Shown here: in pieces, positions 29,563 through 37,804 of the stretch | Position numbering within the stretch: the stretch's first letter is position 1 | Layout of the letters: every line of letters begins with the position of its first letter | Virus record (IMG/VR): IMGVR_UViG_3300037852_000055 | Span: 36,045 to 100,044 of that record | Origin: a virus | Length of the DNA stretch: 64,000 bases | Reading direction: 5' to 3' (one strand) | Program-made: the position numbers and the translations under genes | Notes under the pieces: generated by a model | Database searches by the model: none | Told to the model about the DNA's origin: nothing | What the model saw: only the letters and a program-made list of their open reading frames with translations

Positions 29563-29930
29563 CCATTGTAGAAGTAGCTCAGACAATTAGGGAAGTGTTC
29601 AGACAACTCTTTAGTACACGCCTAGTCGCGCAATTGACAATGGACTTAATGAATACCAGAGCAGATGCTGAGCGTATGCGTAGCGAATATCAGGGAATCA
29701 TAGCCGATTTGCGGCAGGATAAAGCACAGCTTATCGCAAGGCTTACTATGCACGAGAGCAAAATCGGATTGATTCCATTGGATCAAAAAAAGATAGTACC
29801 CCATTTTGATTTTAGTACATTCCCTCCAGTTAAAACAAGTTGGCAACTGCTTCAGGAAAAGCATGATGAGCAAATGCGACAAGAGTTGGCTGAGGAAGAA
29901 GCACAGAAAAACCAAGTATCAACTGTGTAA
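29559..29930 (+). CDS. Coiled-coil protein, 123 aa
   Basis: GTG 29559 overlaps the terminase stop (GTGTGA) and has AGGAG seven bases upstream. The middle is a helical coiled coil (TRADAERMRSEYQGIIADLR). Position between terminase and portal suggests a virion or assembly role; not assignable. Confidence 0.6.
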   Translation: MTIVEVAQTIREVFRQLFSTRLVAQLTMDLMNTRADAERMRSEYQGIIADLRQDKAQLIARLTMHESKIGLIPLDQKKIVPHFDFSTFPPVKTSWQLLQEKHDEQMRQELAEEEAQKNQVSTV

Positions 29931-29940
29931 GGAGATAAAT

Positions 29941-30171
29941 GTGGCAGATAAGAAAGACAAAGGAACATTAACTCGTATCTACATTAATGTTGCTAAGAAC
30001 GGTTTTGAGCTAGAGTGTAGCTACGAGAAGAAAGCCACTTTATCTCAGAAGGCTGGGTGGGTGCCTTCACCTTATTGTGAACCAGAAAAATACGTAGCAA
30101 AAAGTAAGGCAGATTTAATCAAACAACTAAACGATGTTCTTAAAGACTGCAAAGACTGCAGCGAGAAATAA
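29941..30171 (+). CDS. Hypothetical protein, 76 aa
   Basis: AAGGAGATAAAT precedes GTG 29941. The product has an alpha/beta pattern (RIYINVAKNGFELECSYEKK) and ends with a CKDC pair. Function unknown. Confidence 0.65.
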   Translation: MADKKDKGTLTRIYINVAKNGFELECSYEKKATLSQKAGWVPSPYCEPEKYVAKSKADLIKQLNDVLKDCKDCSEK

Positions 30172-30183
30172 TAGGAGAATACC

Positions 30184-30618
30184 ATGGCTTTTAAGACCGC
30201 TGATGGAGAACGCAGTTTTGGTAGTGGGTTTCGTGCTAAGAAGTATGATGAGCACCATGCTCCCGCAGAACGCAAAGAAGAATCCCGTACAAATGCAATG
30301 GGCATGTCAAAGAAATCCCAACCTGCTGCAGAGAATAAAGAAGACGAAGGGATGAATCCAGAGTCTGTGGTTGCTGAGCACGGAAAAGCTACCACGGTTC
30401 ATGTTAAGCACGATCACGTAGCCAACAAGCACCACGTCACTAGTACGCACGAAGACGGCCACGTTCATGAATCTGATCATGCTTCTTCTGCCGACGCACA
30501 CGAACACGGAAAGAAACTCGCAGGAGCAGAGAATCCTGAGGAAAACCCAGACGAAATGGGTCAGGAAGACAATAGCTCTGGTATGGAAAGTTTTGGTCTA
30601 GGTAATCAACCTGTATAA
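30184..30618 (+). CDS. His/Glu-rich disordered protein, 144 aa
   Basis: Start ATG 30184 follows AGGAGAATACC. The middle is very rich in His, Asp and Glu (HVHESDHASSADAHEHGKK). It could bind metals or be a disordered virion component. No family is recognised. Confidence 0.65.
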   Translation: MAFKTADGERSFGSGFRAKKYDEHHAPAERKEESRTNAMGMSKKSQPAAENKEDEGMNPESVVAEHGKATTVHVKHDHVANKHHVTSTHEDGHVHESDHASSADAHEHGKKLAGAENPEENPDEMGQEDNSSGMESFGLGNQPV

Positions 30619-30627
30619 AGGAGCAGT

Positions 30628-30975
30628 ATGAGCACTGCATTTAATATTAATGGAAACCCTGTTAATGTTGGTGATAGAGTTTCTATTTTAGGAGTGATTA
30701 CCGCAGTAGGCACAGGTTCAAACCCTAATGTAACAGTGCAGCCTCCTCTGTCTGCTTCTACGTTTGTAGTCACGGCACAAGATATTTATACTGTAGAGGG
30801 CACAGCTTGTGGTGGGTCTGCTGGAAATCTTCCCACGGTTGGAAATGATTGCACTACTTTTGGCATTGTTAAGTCAATAAGTGGTAGTGGAAACACGGCC
30901 ACCCTTACTGTTAAACCTAATGTAGCAGGACTTATTACTGTACCTAGCGGCGCGTGCCAAAGCGATTTAGTTTAG
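30628..30975 (+). CDS. Small beta-barrel-like protein, 115 aa (paralogue family)
   Basis: NINGNPVNVGDRVSILGVIT continues into VTAQDIYTVEG. The same plan (xGxPxxxGDxVxIxGxVTAI) recurs in the proteins at 36953 and 55551 and at the C-terminus of the protein at 50080. The domain is probably a small OB- or KOW-like barrel; its ligand is unknown. Confidence 0.6.
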   Translation: MSTAFNINGNPVNVGDRVSILGVITAVGTGSNPNVTVQPPLSASTFVVTAQDIYTVEGTACGGSAGNLPTVGNDCTTFGIVKSISGSGNTATLTVKPNVAGLITVPSGACQSDLV

Positions 30976-30984
30976 GAGAACCCT

Positions 30985-31143
30985 ATGCCTTTCAAAAGTC
31001 AAGCCCAGCAAAAGTTCATGTTTGCCAATAAAAAGGCTCTTGAGAAAAAAGGTGTAGATGTGCAAGAGTGGGCAGATGCTACGGATTACTCTAAACTTCC
31101 TAAAAAGGCTTCTGGGGTAGGCAGGAAGAGAACCCATGGGTAA
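30985..31143 (+). CDS. Small conserved phage protein (MPFKSxAQ type), 52 aa
   Basis: AGGAGAACCCT precedes ATG 30985. MPFKSQAQQKFMFANKKALE and a W-A-DAT-Y-KLP ending match a small family frequent in phages and prophages (MPFKS-AQ-RFMFA...). The role of that family is not known to me. Confidence 0.65.
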   Translation: MPFKSQAQQKFMFANKKALEKKGVDVQEWADATDYSKLPKKASGVGRKRTHG

Positions 31144-31360
31144 ATTCGTACATATACAATTGAAACCTGAACCTAAAACTAGTTACGTGGATTATAAACC
31201 CGGTGGGCCTAAGCATTGTTTTAATTGTGAACACTTTTTACGAGAAGAAAACGGATGTGATGGGCCGAAGATGATGAAGCTAAGTGAACGGCCTAAGCTA
31301 GAAAATGGGCATGTTAAGGTTCATCCTGTGGGACTGTGTAAATTCTGGGAGGCAGACTGA
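31136..31360 (+). CDS. Cys-rich protein, 74 aa
   Basis: KHCFNCEHFLREENGCDGPK and later VGLCKFWEAD give a C-C-C-C set, a pattern seen in small phage proteins with a bound metal or iron-sulfur site. It overlaps the previous gene by eight bases. Function unknown. Confidence 0.6.
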   Translation: MGKFVHIQLKPEPKTSYVDYKPGGPKHCFNCEHFLREENGCDGPKMMKLSERPKLENGHVKVHPVGLCKFWEAD

Positions 31361-31560
31361 TGATTGGTATTGCATCTACTAAGAAAAGACCAAAGCTTCC
31401 TCCTCCGGCTACTAATACTACTCCAAGTGTTAAGCAGGACTACCTCAGTGCTATGGGGCTTCCTCCTGTGCAACAACCAGAGGTTACTCCTGCAAAAAAG
31501 AAACGTGTGCACTTGGATTCCGGTGGACAATTGTTTCGTGGTGAATTAAGAGGTGCATAA
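31360..31560 (+). CDS. Hypothetical protein, 66 aa
   Basis: TGATG coupling to the Cys-rich gene sets the start at 31360. Pro/Lys-rich (KKRPKLPPPATNTTPSVKQD), probably disordered. An overlapping frame at 31364-31549 is less convincing. Confidence 0.5.
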   Translation: MIGIASTKKRPKLPPPATNTTPSVKQDYLSAMGLPPVQQPEVTPAKKKRVHLDSGGQLFRGELRGA

Positions 31561-31778
31561 TGCTAGGGATTGGTAGTAAGAAAAAGAAGAAGACACAAAG
31601 TGTAGACCTTGGAGAAAAAGGAAGTTTCACTACGCACCCTGGAAAGCTGCACCGTGCCCTTGGGATTCCTGAGGACGAAACCATTGGACAAGAAAGAATT
31701 TCCAAGGCATTACACTCAAATAAACCAGAAGTACGCAGAATGGCCGCTAGCGCAAAGGGCCTTACACATATGAAGTAA
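31560..31778 (+). CDS. Small conserved phage protein, 72 aa
   Basis: TAATG coupling sets ATG 31560. After a Lys-rich start the product reads GKLHRALGIPEDETIGQERI followed by KALHSNKPEVRRMAASAKG, like a short family found upstream of phage portals (K-G-LHR-LGVPEGE-IP...). Function unknown. Confidence 0.6.
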   Translation: MLGIGSKKKKKTQSVDLGEKGSFTTHPGKLHRALGIPEDETIGQERISKALHSNKPEVRRMAASAKGLTHMK

Positions 31779-31799
31779 AGAACGACAGGAGCAATTTAA

Positions 31800-34472
31800 A
31801 TGGCTGACAGTGAAAGCTTGGGATTACCTCAGCAAACCAGTGCTGGTACAGAAAACATGGCTCCTGAAACCCCAGATGATAGTGCCCTGGGTTTGTACTC
31901 TTGGTTCCCTTTCAGCCCAGAACCTTTTGTTAAATTGGGGCAAGAAGCACGAGCAGCATTAATTACCTTAGATCAAATTTCTACTCAGACAGATGAAGCT
32001 GCGCGTAGAATGGAGATTGAGCAATCCTGGGAGTCTTGGCACTTTGATCGAGGTTACCAACATTTGCTAAAAGGTAAGCGGGGTGGTTGGGTTATCCCTG
32101 GTCAAGGCACAGGTTTTGGTACAGATAAAAACTCAAATAGCACTACGTATGATACAAATATTTATGGGGCCAAAGGCGACATTATAGTAGCTGCCTTGTC
32201 CAGAGAAATACCCAAGGTAGAATTCTTTCCTGACAACCCTGAGTACGGGCCTGACATTGTGGCCGCTGAAGAAGCTAATAACTTTAAAGACATTTGGGCA
32301 CGTAACAATAATCTTCACGATTTACTGGTGAAATGCGCTAGAATATTTTGGAATGATGAACGGGTACTCCTGTGGACATACTATGAATTAAATGCCCAGA
32401 AATATGGTTTTGAAAAACCTGAAGAAGCACCAACTGTTCCTGAGAATGTGCTTGAGCCACCCAGTGCAGAGCCTACAGGACAGAATGAAGAAGACAACGT
32501 ACTAGACGCAGAAGAATCTGCGGTTACTGAGGAAAATTCTGAAGAATCTCCTGATGAAGAAAACGGAGAAGATATAGATGATATTCTTGGTGGAGTAGTG
32601 GATGAGAACCAAAAGCCACTAGGTATGGAAGTAACCAAGGTTTTTGGTGTGCTAGACCATAAAGTTCCTATTTCCACTGATCTAGTTAGTGACATGCCTT
32701 GGGCACAAATTTCTTTAGATGTAGACGTTACTATTGCCAAAGCTATGTTCCCATGGATTGCTGAGAAGATTAACCCCGGCACCGATGGGCAGTCAGACAC
32801 TCAGTTGGATCGTATTGCGCGTCAAAATGTACGCCAAGCGGTGCTGGGTGCTTATGTAACTGGGGACTCATTATCTAGACAGACTACTATAAAGTTTACT
32901 TGGTTAAGGCCTTCGATGTTTTTGGACAAGCAAGTAAACGATGCGGCCAGAGCAGAGTTGTTAGAGAATTTTCCCAACGGCTGTCTTATGGTTAAGGCTG
33001 GGTCTGAATTGGCGTTTGCTAGAAATGAAAGCATGGATGATCACCTAGCAATAGGCCACGCATTTTCTGGCATGGGACAAAATAGACGATCCCTTGGATC
33101 GGCTTTGATTTCTATTCAAAAAAGAATCAATGACTGGGTAGACCTATTGGATGACTTTTTCAAACGCACTGTACCTAAGAAATGGTACAATGCTGAAGCT
33201 TTTGATATGGAAGCTATGAAGAAGGAACCAAATGTACCCGGCAGTAGTGGCCCGTTCCAACCACAACCTGGAATGGCTTCTACAGAGCAGTATATAATGG
33301 TGGAACCCACACCACAACCACAAGCTGCACTAGCAGACTTTATTAAGTGGTTTATAACCGGGTTGTCTGAAGAAATTTGTGGGGCTCTCCCATCGTTATT
33401 CGGAGCAGCTACTGGGGAGCAAACAGCTACCAACGGTTTGTTACAAAATTCTTCAGCCCTGCAACGCATTGGGTGTCCTTGGAATTCTATTCAGGATTTA
33501 TTTGCAGTTGCTGCTAAGCAAGCAGTTAAATGCGCGGCAGAATGCCGAGATGGTAAGAGGATTTCTCAGAACCTTCCCGGTAGAGGAATTGTAAATGTAA
33601 ATAGTGCTAATCTTTTGCGTGGCAATGTGTTGTGTTATCCAGAGTCTAATCCTAGTATTCCTGAGTCTTGGGAACAACGGGAAATGAAACTGCTTAACAT
33701 GATTGATGCCAGTTCCCAAAACCCAATGCTTCAAGCTTGGCTTATGAGTCCTGATAATATTTCTGCGCTAGCCGATGGCATACGTATGAAACAATTCAAG
33801 GTTCCCGGAGCAGTCTCTGTCACTAAACAGAAGTGTGAACTGGAGCTGTTGCTACGTTCTGGGCCTCAGGATAACCCTAAGGTTCTACAAGGCAAACAGG
33901 CACTGGAGCAAGCAACGCAAGGCATGCAACAAAGTCAATTGGCAGGACAACCTGTTCCTCCACAAGCTGGGGCAATGGTTGCCCAAGTTACACAAATGCT
34001 GCAAAGCTTACCACCAATGGTTAGTAGCGTTCCAGTTGCTCAGGATGATAGCGAAAACCATGTGGTTGAGGCCTCCTACCTCTTTGACTGGCTCAACGGG
34101 CCAGAAGGTCAGAAGTTTCGTTTTGGGACGCCACAACAAAAAGCTGCATTTGCAAATGTTGGATTGCACCGTACTGAGCATTTGGCAGTTGCTAAAAAAT
34201 TAGCAGCACAAAATGCTCCCCCACCTCCAGTGAAGCCTGCATCCTTTAGCGGAGCAATTGATAAGCTTCCTCCAGAGGTGAGTTCTCAAATTTTAGCTAA
34301 GTCTGGAATAAAGGCACCTCCACAAGCGTTTGCTCAACATACGCAGGATATGCTACAAGAGAAGATATATGCTAAAACTATCCCCGACGTGTTAACTAAT
34401 GATGGTGGAAATAAACCTACGCCACAACCGGGACAAGAACAACAGCAGCAACCAAGGCAATTACGGAGATAA
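31800..34472 (+). CDS. Portal protein
   Basis: The position after the terminase and before the scaffold and capsid genes, and the 890-residue size, fit a large podovirus-type portal. Visible support: an N-terminal ring-like segment with WESWHFDRGYQHLLKGKRGG, a long acidic insertion (about residues 205-270), LPSLFGAATGEQTATNG in the core and a Gln/Pro-rich C-terminal tail typical of portal barrels. The portal forms the dodecameric DNA gate. Identification rests mainly on order and size. Confidence 0.75.
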   Translation: MADSESLGLPQQTSAGTENMAPETPDDSALGLYSWFPFSPEPFVKLGQEARAALITLDQISTQTDEAARRMEIEQSWESWHFDRGYQHLLKGKRGGWVIPGQGTGFGTDKNSNSTTYDTNIYGAKGDIIVAALSREIPKVEFFPDNPEYGPDIVAAEEANNFKDIWARNNNLHDLLVKCARIFWNDERVLLWTYYELNAQKYGFEKPEEAPTVPENVLEPPSAEPTGQNEEDNVLDAEESAVTEENSEESPDEENGEDIDDILGGVVDENQKPLGMEVTKVFGVLDHKVPISTDLVSDMPWAQISLDVDVTIAKAMFPWIAEKINPGTDGQSDTQLDRIARQNVRQAVLGAYVTGDSLSRQTTIKFTWLRPSMFLDKQVNDAARAELLENFPNGCLMVKAGSELAFARNESMDDHLAIGHAFSGMGQNRRSLGSALISIQKRINDWVDLLDDFFKRTVPKKWYNAEAFDMEAMKKEPNVPGSSGPFQPQPGMASTEQYIMVEPTPQPQAALADFIKWFITGLSEEICGALPSLFGAATGEQTATNGLLQNSSALQRIGCPWNSIQDLFAVAAKQAVKCAAECRDGKRISQNLPGRGIVNVNSANLLRGNVLCYPESNPSIPESWEQREMKLLNMIDASSQNPMLQAWLMSPDNISALADGIRMKQFKVPGAVSVTKQKCELELLLRSGPQDNPKVLQGKQALEQATQGMQQSQLAGQPVPPQAGAMVAQVTQMLQSLPPMVSSVPVAQDDSENHVVEASYLFDWLNGPEGQKFRFGTPQQKAAFANVGLHRTEHLAVAKKLAAQNAPPPPVKPASFSGAIDKLPPEVSSQILAKSGIKAPPQAFAQHTQDMLQEKIYAKTIPDVLTNDGGNKPTPQPGQEQQQQPRQLRR

Positions 34473-34478
34473 CAGGCT

Positions 34479-35105
34479 ATGGCGAACACAAAGACACTAG
34501 TAGGCATTTGCGTTCGCCATGGTTCTACTACTGTAAACAAAGACAATTGCTTCCGTAGCAGGCTCGACCCCCCTTTGGATGAGGCTGGTATAGAGCAAGC
34601 AAAGAAAGCAGCAGAGGATGTTGCTAAAGAGCACAAAGGATTTGTTAAGAAGATCGTTTCATCCCCAATGCTTAGAGCATTACAAACTGCGGACTTTTTA
34701 GCAGAAAAGTTAGGTTTAGAAGTTGTACAAGAAAGAGGCTTGATAAGCTGGAATCTTGGATTTTTGAGTGGGAAAAACAAAGATGAATACAATGATATAC
34801 TAAATTACTATGTGGATCACCCAAAGAAAGTAATTCCTGAGGGAGAAGCATTAGATGATTTAGAAACACGTATTCAAGAATTCTTTGAAAAGGAGCTACG
34901 TACAGAAGGAACTGTATACTTCACTCATAACAGCAACCTCGTGACGATAGAGAACCTAATAAGAGGAAACAAAGATGGAAGACCAGAAAGCTCAGAAACC
35001 TCGGTGGACACCGGGGGTATCATTGGTATCTATGTTGACGAAGATGGAAAATACTCAACTGAAGTACTCTTTGGTAAAGAAGAAGCCGCAGTCTTTGGAT
35101 CTTAA
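34479..35105 (+). CDS. Histidine phosphatase (phosphoglycerate-mutase-like)
   Basis: The 208-residue protein carries the phosphatase motif GICVRHGSTTVNKDNCFRSR (RHG, residues 13-15), the IVSSPMLRALQTADFL segment and the second catalytic His in VYFTHNSNLVTIENL. The RHG His becomes phosphorylated in the reaction. A phosphatase between portal and scaffold is uncommon. It may act on a host metabolite, a nucleotide or a virion protein; the substrate is unknown. It follows the portal stop by six bases. Confidence 0.85.
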   Translation: MANTKTLVGICVRHGSTTVNKDNCFRSRLDPPLDEAGIEQAKKAAEDVAKEHKGFVKKIVSSPMLRALQTADFLAEKLGLEVVQERGLISWNLGFLSGKNKDEYNDILNYYVDHPKKVIPEGEALDDLETRIQEFFEKELRTEGTVYFTHNSNLVTIENLIRGNKDGRPESSETSVDTGGIIGIYVDEDGKYSTEVLFGKEEAAVFGS

Positions 35106-35172
35106 GTATCCGAAGCTATGGGAACATGCATCATTTTTTAGAGACTCAGAATAAGACTCAAGGAGCCAATTA

Positions 35173-36720
35173 ATGGCAGCAAGTGATAGTGCAATCGTGG
35201 ACTTCGCAATTGCGGAGGAAGCAGCAGCAACAGCCGTTGTGGATGCAACGGTAGACTCAACAACAGATGACTCAGCAGTAACCACGGACGAAACCACTGC
35301 AACTACAGAGGACACAAGCACTGTAGACTCAGGTAAAAACGCAGACGGTACCGATAAAACTCAGGAACAAAAGGACGAAGAAGCACGAGTCGTTGCCGCA
35401 GGTAAGGGCAAGACTCAGACCACAGTTGATGGCAAAGGTACTCCAGATAGTATTAGCAAAGTTCTAAAAGCAATTAAAGATGCTGACCCAAACAATGCCG
35501 GGGCTGTAAAGACCCTGCGTGACTCATATTTTGGAGAACAAGCGTACAAAAAGACTTTTCCTACGGTGCAATCTGCGAGAGAAGCCAAGGCGTTTATTGA
35601 TGCTGTTGGGGGCGCAGAAGGCTGGGAAAGTACCCAAGGGATTATTCAGAGTATTAAGCAGTCTGATGAACTGTTGCACGCTGGAGACCCCAAGATTTGG
35701 GACAACATTGTAGATGACTTAAAGACTGAAAACCATTTAGATGCGTTGCCAAAACTCGCATCCGGTGGGTTGGACACGCTTAAGAAAAACAATGCAGATC
35801 AGTACTATGAAGTAATTGCCCCACATTTCCTTGCAGGCTTGGAAACTGTACGTCTTCCTAATGCCGTGGCTTCCCTAGGAAAATATCTAGGAATTGCTAA
35901 AGAAGAACTGGCAAAGGCCGAGTACAAAGGTGACACCAAGGGTATTCAGGCTCTTGAACAAATCACTAAGGATATGGACGAGTGGATCAAGGGCTTACAA
36001 TCGGAAGAAAAGAACCGTAAGGAAGCTGCCACCAAAGTTGATCCAGAGCGTTTGAAGTTAGAGGCAGATCGCAAGGCATTTACTGAGCAGCAAACCAAGG
36101 CAGAACAAACCAAGGCTACTGAGTTTAAACAAGGGGTTGCTAAGGAATTAGATAGCCACAGCAATGTGTCCCTAGGGAAAGAGCTTACATCATATCTTTC
36201 CATGCCATTTTTCAAAGGAATGCCCCAAAAGGGTGCCGATGGTGGGCATGCCCCATGGAAGATTGATTTAGGCAACGGAATTAAGCAGGCATTGTACAGT
36301 GCGTTGGAAGCAGACAAGTCATACCAAATTGCAATGAAGGCCCAGTGGGGTGCTAAGGTACCTGATAAAGCTAAGATCCAAGAAATTCACAAAACATTCT
36401 TAGCAAATAATGGGGCTGATATTGTTAAACAGGTTATTGAAAGCCGTTACCCAGGATATGCTAAGGGTGGTAGTGCAGCTGGACGTGTAGCTGCCGCCGC
36501 TGTCAAGAAGGATAAGGAAACAAAAATTACTGATACCAGTGTATCCACAGGGAAGCCAGTTTATGTTGCGGTAAAACCCAAGGAATTGGTTAGGGATACA
36601 ATCCGCGTGGCCGGGAAAGAGTACAGTCCATCGGATTTGACAATGCTGGAAATCGGTGGTAAGGGATTCGTGAAGACCTCTGATAACAAGGTGCGCTACA
36701 TCACCTGGAGAAAGCCTTAG
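35173..36720 (+). CDS. Putative scaffolding protein
   Basis: AAGGAGCCAATTA precedes ATG 35173. The 515-residue protein is low in complexity at the start (Ala, Thr, Asp; TTDDSAVTTDETTATTED), helical and charged in the middle and basic at the end (RDTIRVAGKEYSPSDLTMLE). This build and its place before the capsid gene suit a scaffold. No enzymatic motif is seen. Confidence 0.6.
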   Translation: MAASDSAIVDFAIAEEAAATAVVDATVDSTTDDSAVTTDETTATTEDTSTVDSGKNADGTDKTQEQKDEEARVVAAGKGKTQTTVDGKGTPDSISKVLKAIKDADPNNAGAVKTLRDSYFGEQAYKKTFPTVQSAREAKAFIDAVGGAEGWESTQGIIQSIKQSDELLHAGDPKIWDNIVDDLKTENHLDALPKLASGGLDTLKKNNADQYYEVIAPHFLAGLETVRLPNAVASLGKYLGIAKEELAKAEYKGDTKGIQALEQITKDMDEWIKGLQSEEKNRKEAATKVDPERLKLEADRKAFTEQQTKAEQTKATEFKQGVAKELDSHSNVSLGKELTSYLSMPFFKGMPQKGADGGHAPWKIDLGNGIKQALYSALEADKSYQIAMKAQWGAKVPDKAKIQEIHKTFLANNGADIVKQVIESRYPGYAKGGSAAGRVAAAAVKKDKETKITDTSVSTGKPVYVAVKPKELVRDTIRVAGKEYSPSDLTMLEIGGKGFVKTSDNKVRYITWRKP

Positions 36721-36757
36721 TAAATAAATACGCTCAGGGGCCGGGAGAATACCCAAT

Positions 36758-36940
36758 GTGCAACTTGATTACAATGTTATTATCGTAGCCCTGATCGTAG
36801 CTGTTCCTCCTACTATTTTGTCTCTTATAAACAGAGGCAAATTGCAGGATATACACATAGACATGAACAGCAGATTGTCACAATTAATAACCGCGTCTAA
36901 AGCGTTAGGGGCGCAAGAAGAACGAGATAAAAAGAAGTAA
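36758..36940 (+). CDS. Small membrane protein, holin-like candidate, 60 aa
   Basis: GTG 36758 has GGGAGAATACCCAAT upstream. One membrane helix (VIIVALIVAVPPTILSLI) is followed by HIDMNSRLSQLITASKALG, a layout common among small phage membrane proteins with a helical tail. It could be a holin, but other small membrane proteins lie at 43077 and 43204. Confidence 0.45.
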   Translation: MQLDYNVIIVALIVAVPPTILSLINRGKLQDIHIDMNSRLSQLITASKALGAQEERDKKK

Positions 36941-36952
36941 CAAGGAGATTCT

Positions 36953-37138
36953 ATGGCACAAGCAGTTGACCGTGCAGGAAAACCGATAAATACGGGAGAT
37001 GGAGCTACAATTGTAGGTTCAGTAACCGCAATTACTGGCAGTGGCCCTACAGCTACTATTGCAATTACCCTAGCAGGTTCAGGGGTATCAGTGAATGTAC
37101 AAGCGCAAGACATTGGCGCTACCACACAAACGCTTTAA
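36953..37138 (+). CDS. Small beta-barrel-like protein, 61 aa (paralogue family)
   Basis: DRAGKPINTGDGATIVGSVT followed by AITGSGPTATIAI matches the plan of the proteins at 30628 and 55551. AAGGAG is upstream of the ATG at 36953. Probable small virion component; function unknown. Confidence 0.6.
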   Translation: MAQAVDRAGKPINTGDGATIVGSVTAITGSGPTATIAITLAGSGVSVNVQAQDIGATTQTL

Positions 37139-37245
37139 CAAGATTGCCCTAGGATTATCCATGTGTGCCTAGGGGACGGGACGGTGGGTGCTGCCATGGA
37201 CAGTTCACCACCGCTCCACCAATTAAAAAACCAAAGGAGGCTCTA

Positions 37246-37263
37246 TGTCAATTCACCGTTAGG
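37246..37263 (+). CDS. Possible five-codon leader ORF
   Basis: AAAGGAGG with good spacing precedes ATG 37246, followed by codons for MSIHR and a stop just before the GGAGG of the next gene. So strong a site before so short a frame suggests a translated leader or a remnant. Function unproven. Confidence 0.3.
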
Positions 37264-37274
37264 GAGGATTGCAA

Positions 37275-37640
37275 ATGAGTCGAAGCTTTAGACACCAACC
37301 GTTTCAAGCGATATGTGGCAGTGGAAGTGCAAAACACGATAAACAGTTAGCAAACCGTGGTGTACGCAAGGCACATCGCTCCGCTCTGCATAAGGCAGTT
37401 ATTGAGCAAGACTATGATGTACTTTTGCCACATCGTTTGGAGTGCAGTTGGAATCAAGTATATAGTTGGGGCAGGGATGGGCACCAAAATTACGAAGGGT
37501 TAGATGCTAGGGATTGGTTTAGGTATTTAAAAGCTATTGACCCTGAGCTTCACCCTAGGTATCCTTGGGATGAGAGAAGGTACAATAAGTACCCAGAGAC
37601 TTGGCCACCTCAATGGTATGTTGAAATGATGAGAAAGTAA
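37275..37640 (+). CDS. Hypothetical protein, 121 aa
   Basis: ATG 37275 follows GGAGGATTGCAA. Motifs include GSGSAKHDKQLANRGVRKAH and LLPHRLECSWNQVYSWGRDG, a pattern I associate with small uncharacterised phage proteins. Basic N-terminus and aromatic C-terminus. Function unknown. Confidence 0.6.
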   Translation: MSRSFRHQPFQAICGSGSAKHDKQLANRGVRKAHRSALHKAVIEQDYDVLLPHRLECSWNQVYSWGRDGHQNYEGLDARDWFRYLKAIDPELHPRYPWDERRYNKYPETWPPQWYVEMMRK

Positions 37641-37653
37641 CAAGGAAGATACC

Positions 37654-37741
37654 CTATGTATCTCCTTAGTAACTAGAATTAGGTGCTTGCACAAAAGAGT
37701 GCAAGGTAAATCCCAAGAATAGCTACTAAGGAGCTACATAG
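37654..37741 (+). ncRNA. Structured repeat element, copy 1
   Basis: CTATGTATCTCCTTAGTA (37654-37671) pairs with TACTAAGGAGCTACATAG (37724-37741) with one mismatch. An inner CTTGCA/TGCAAG hairpin lies at 37686-37705. A similar element with compensated bases is at 39348-39435. Function unknown. Confidence 0.5.
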
Positions 37742-37756
37742 CTCTTTGTTAAATCA

Positions 37757-37794
37757 ACAGACTTAAATATACGCCCTTAGTCTGTGGGCGGTAT
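37757..37794 (+). promoter_or_regulatory. Pseudoknot leader VI, before a non-endonuclease gene
   Basis: ACAGACT/AGTCTGT (37757-37763 with 37779-37785) forms a stem whose loop ATACGCCC is complementary to GGGCG-TAT at 37786-37794 with one bulge. The ribosome site AAGGAAAACA and ATG 37805 follow at once. The layout matches the endonuclease leaders but the sequence differs. Confidence 0.55.
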
Positions 37795-37804
37795 AAGGAA
37801 AACA

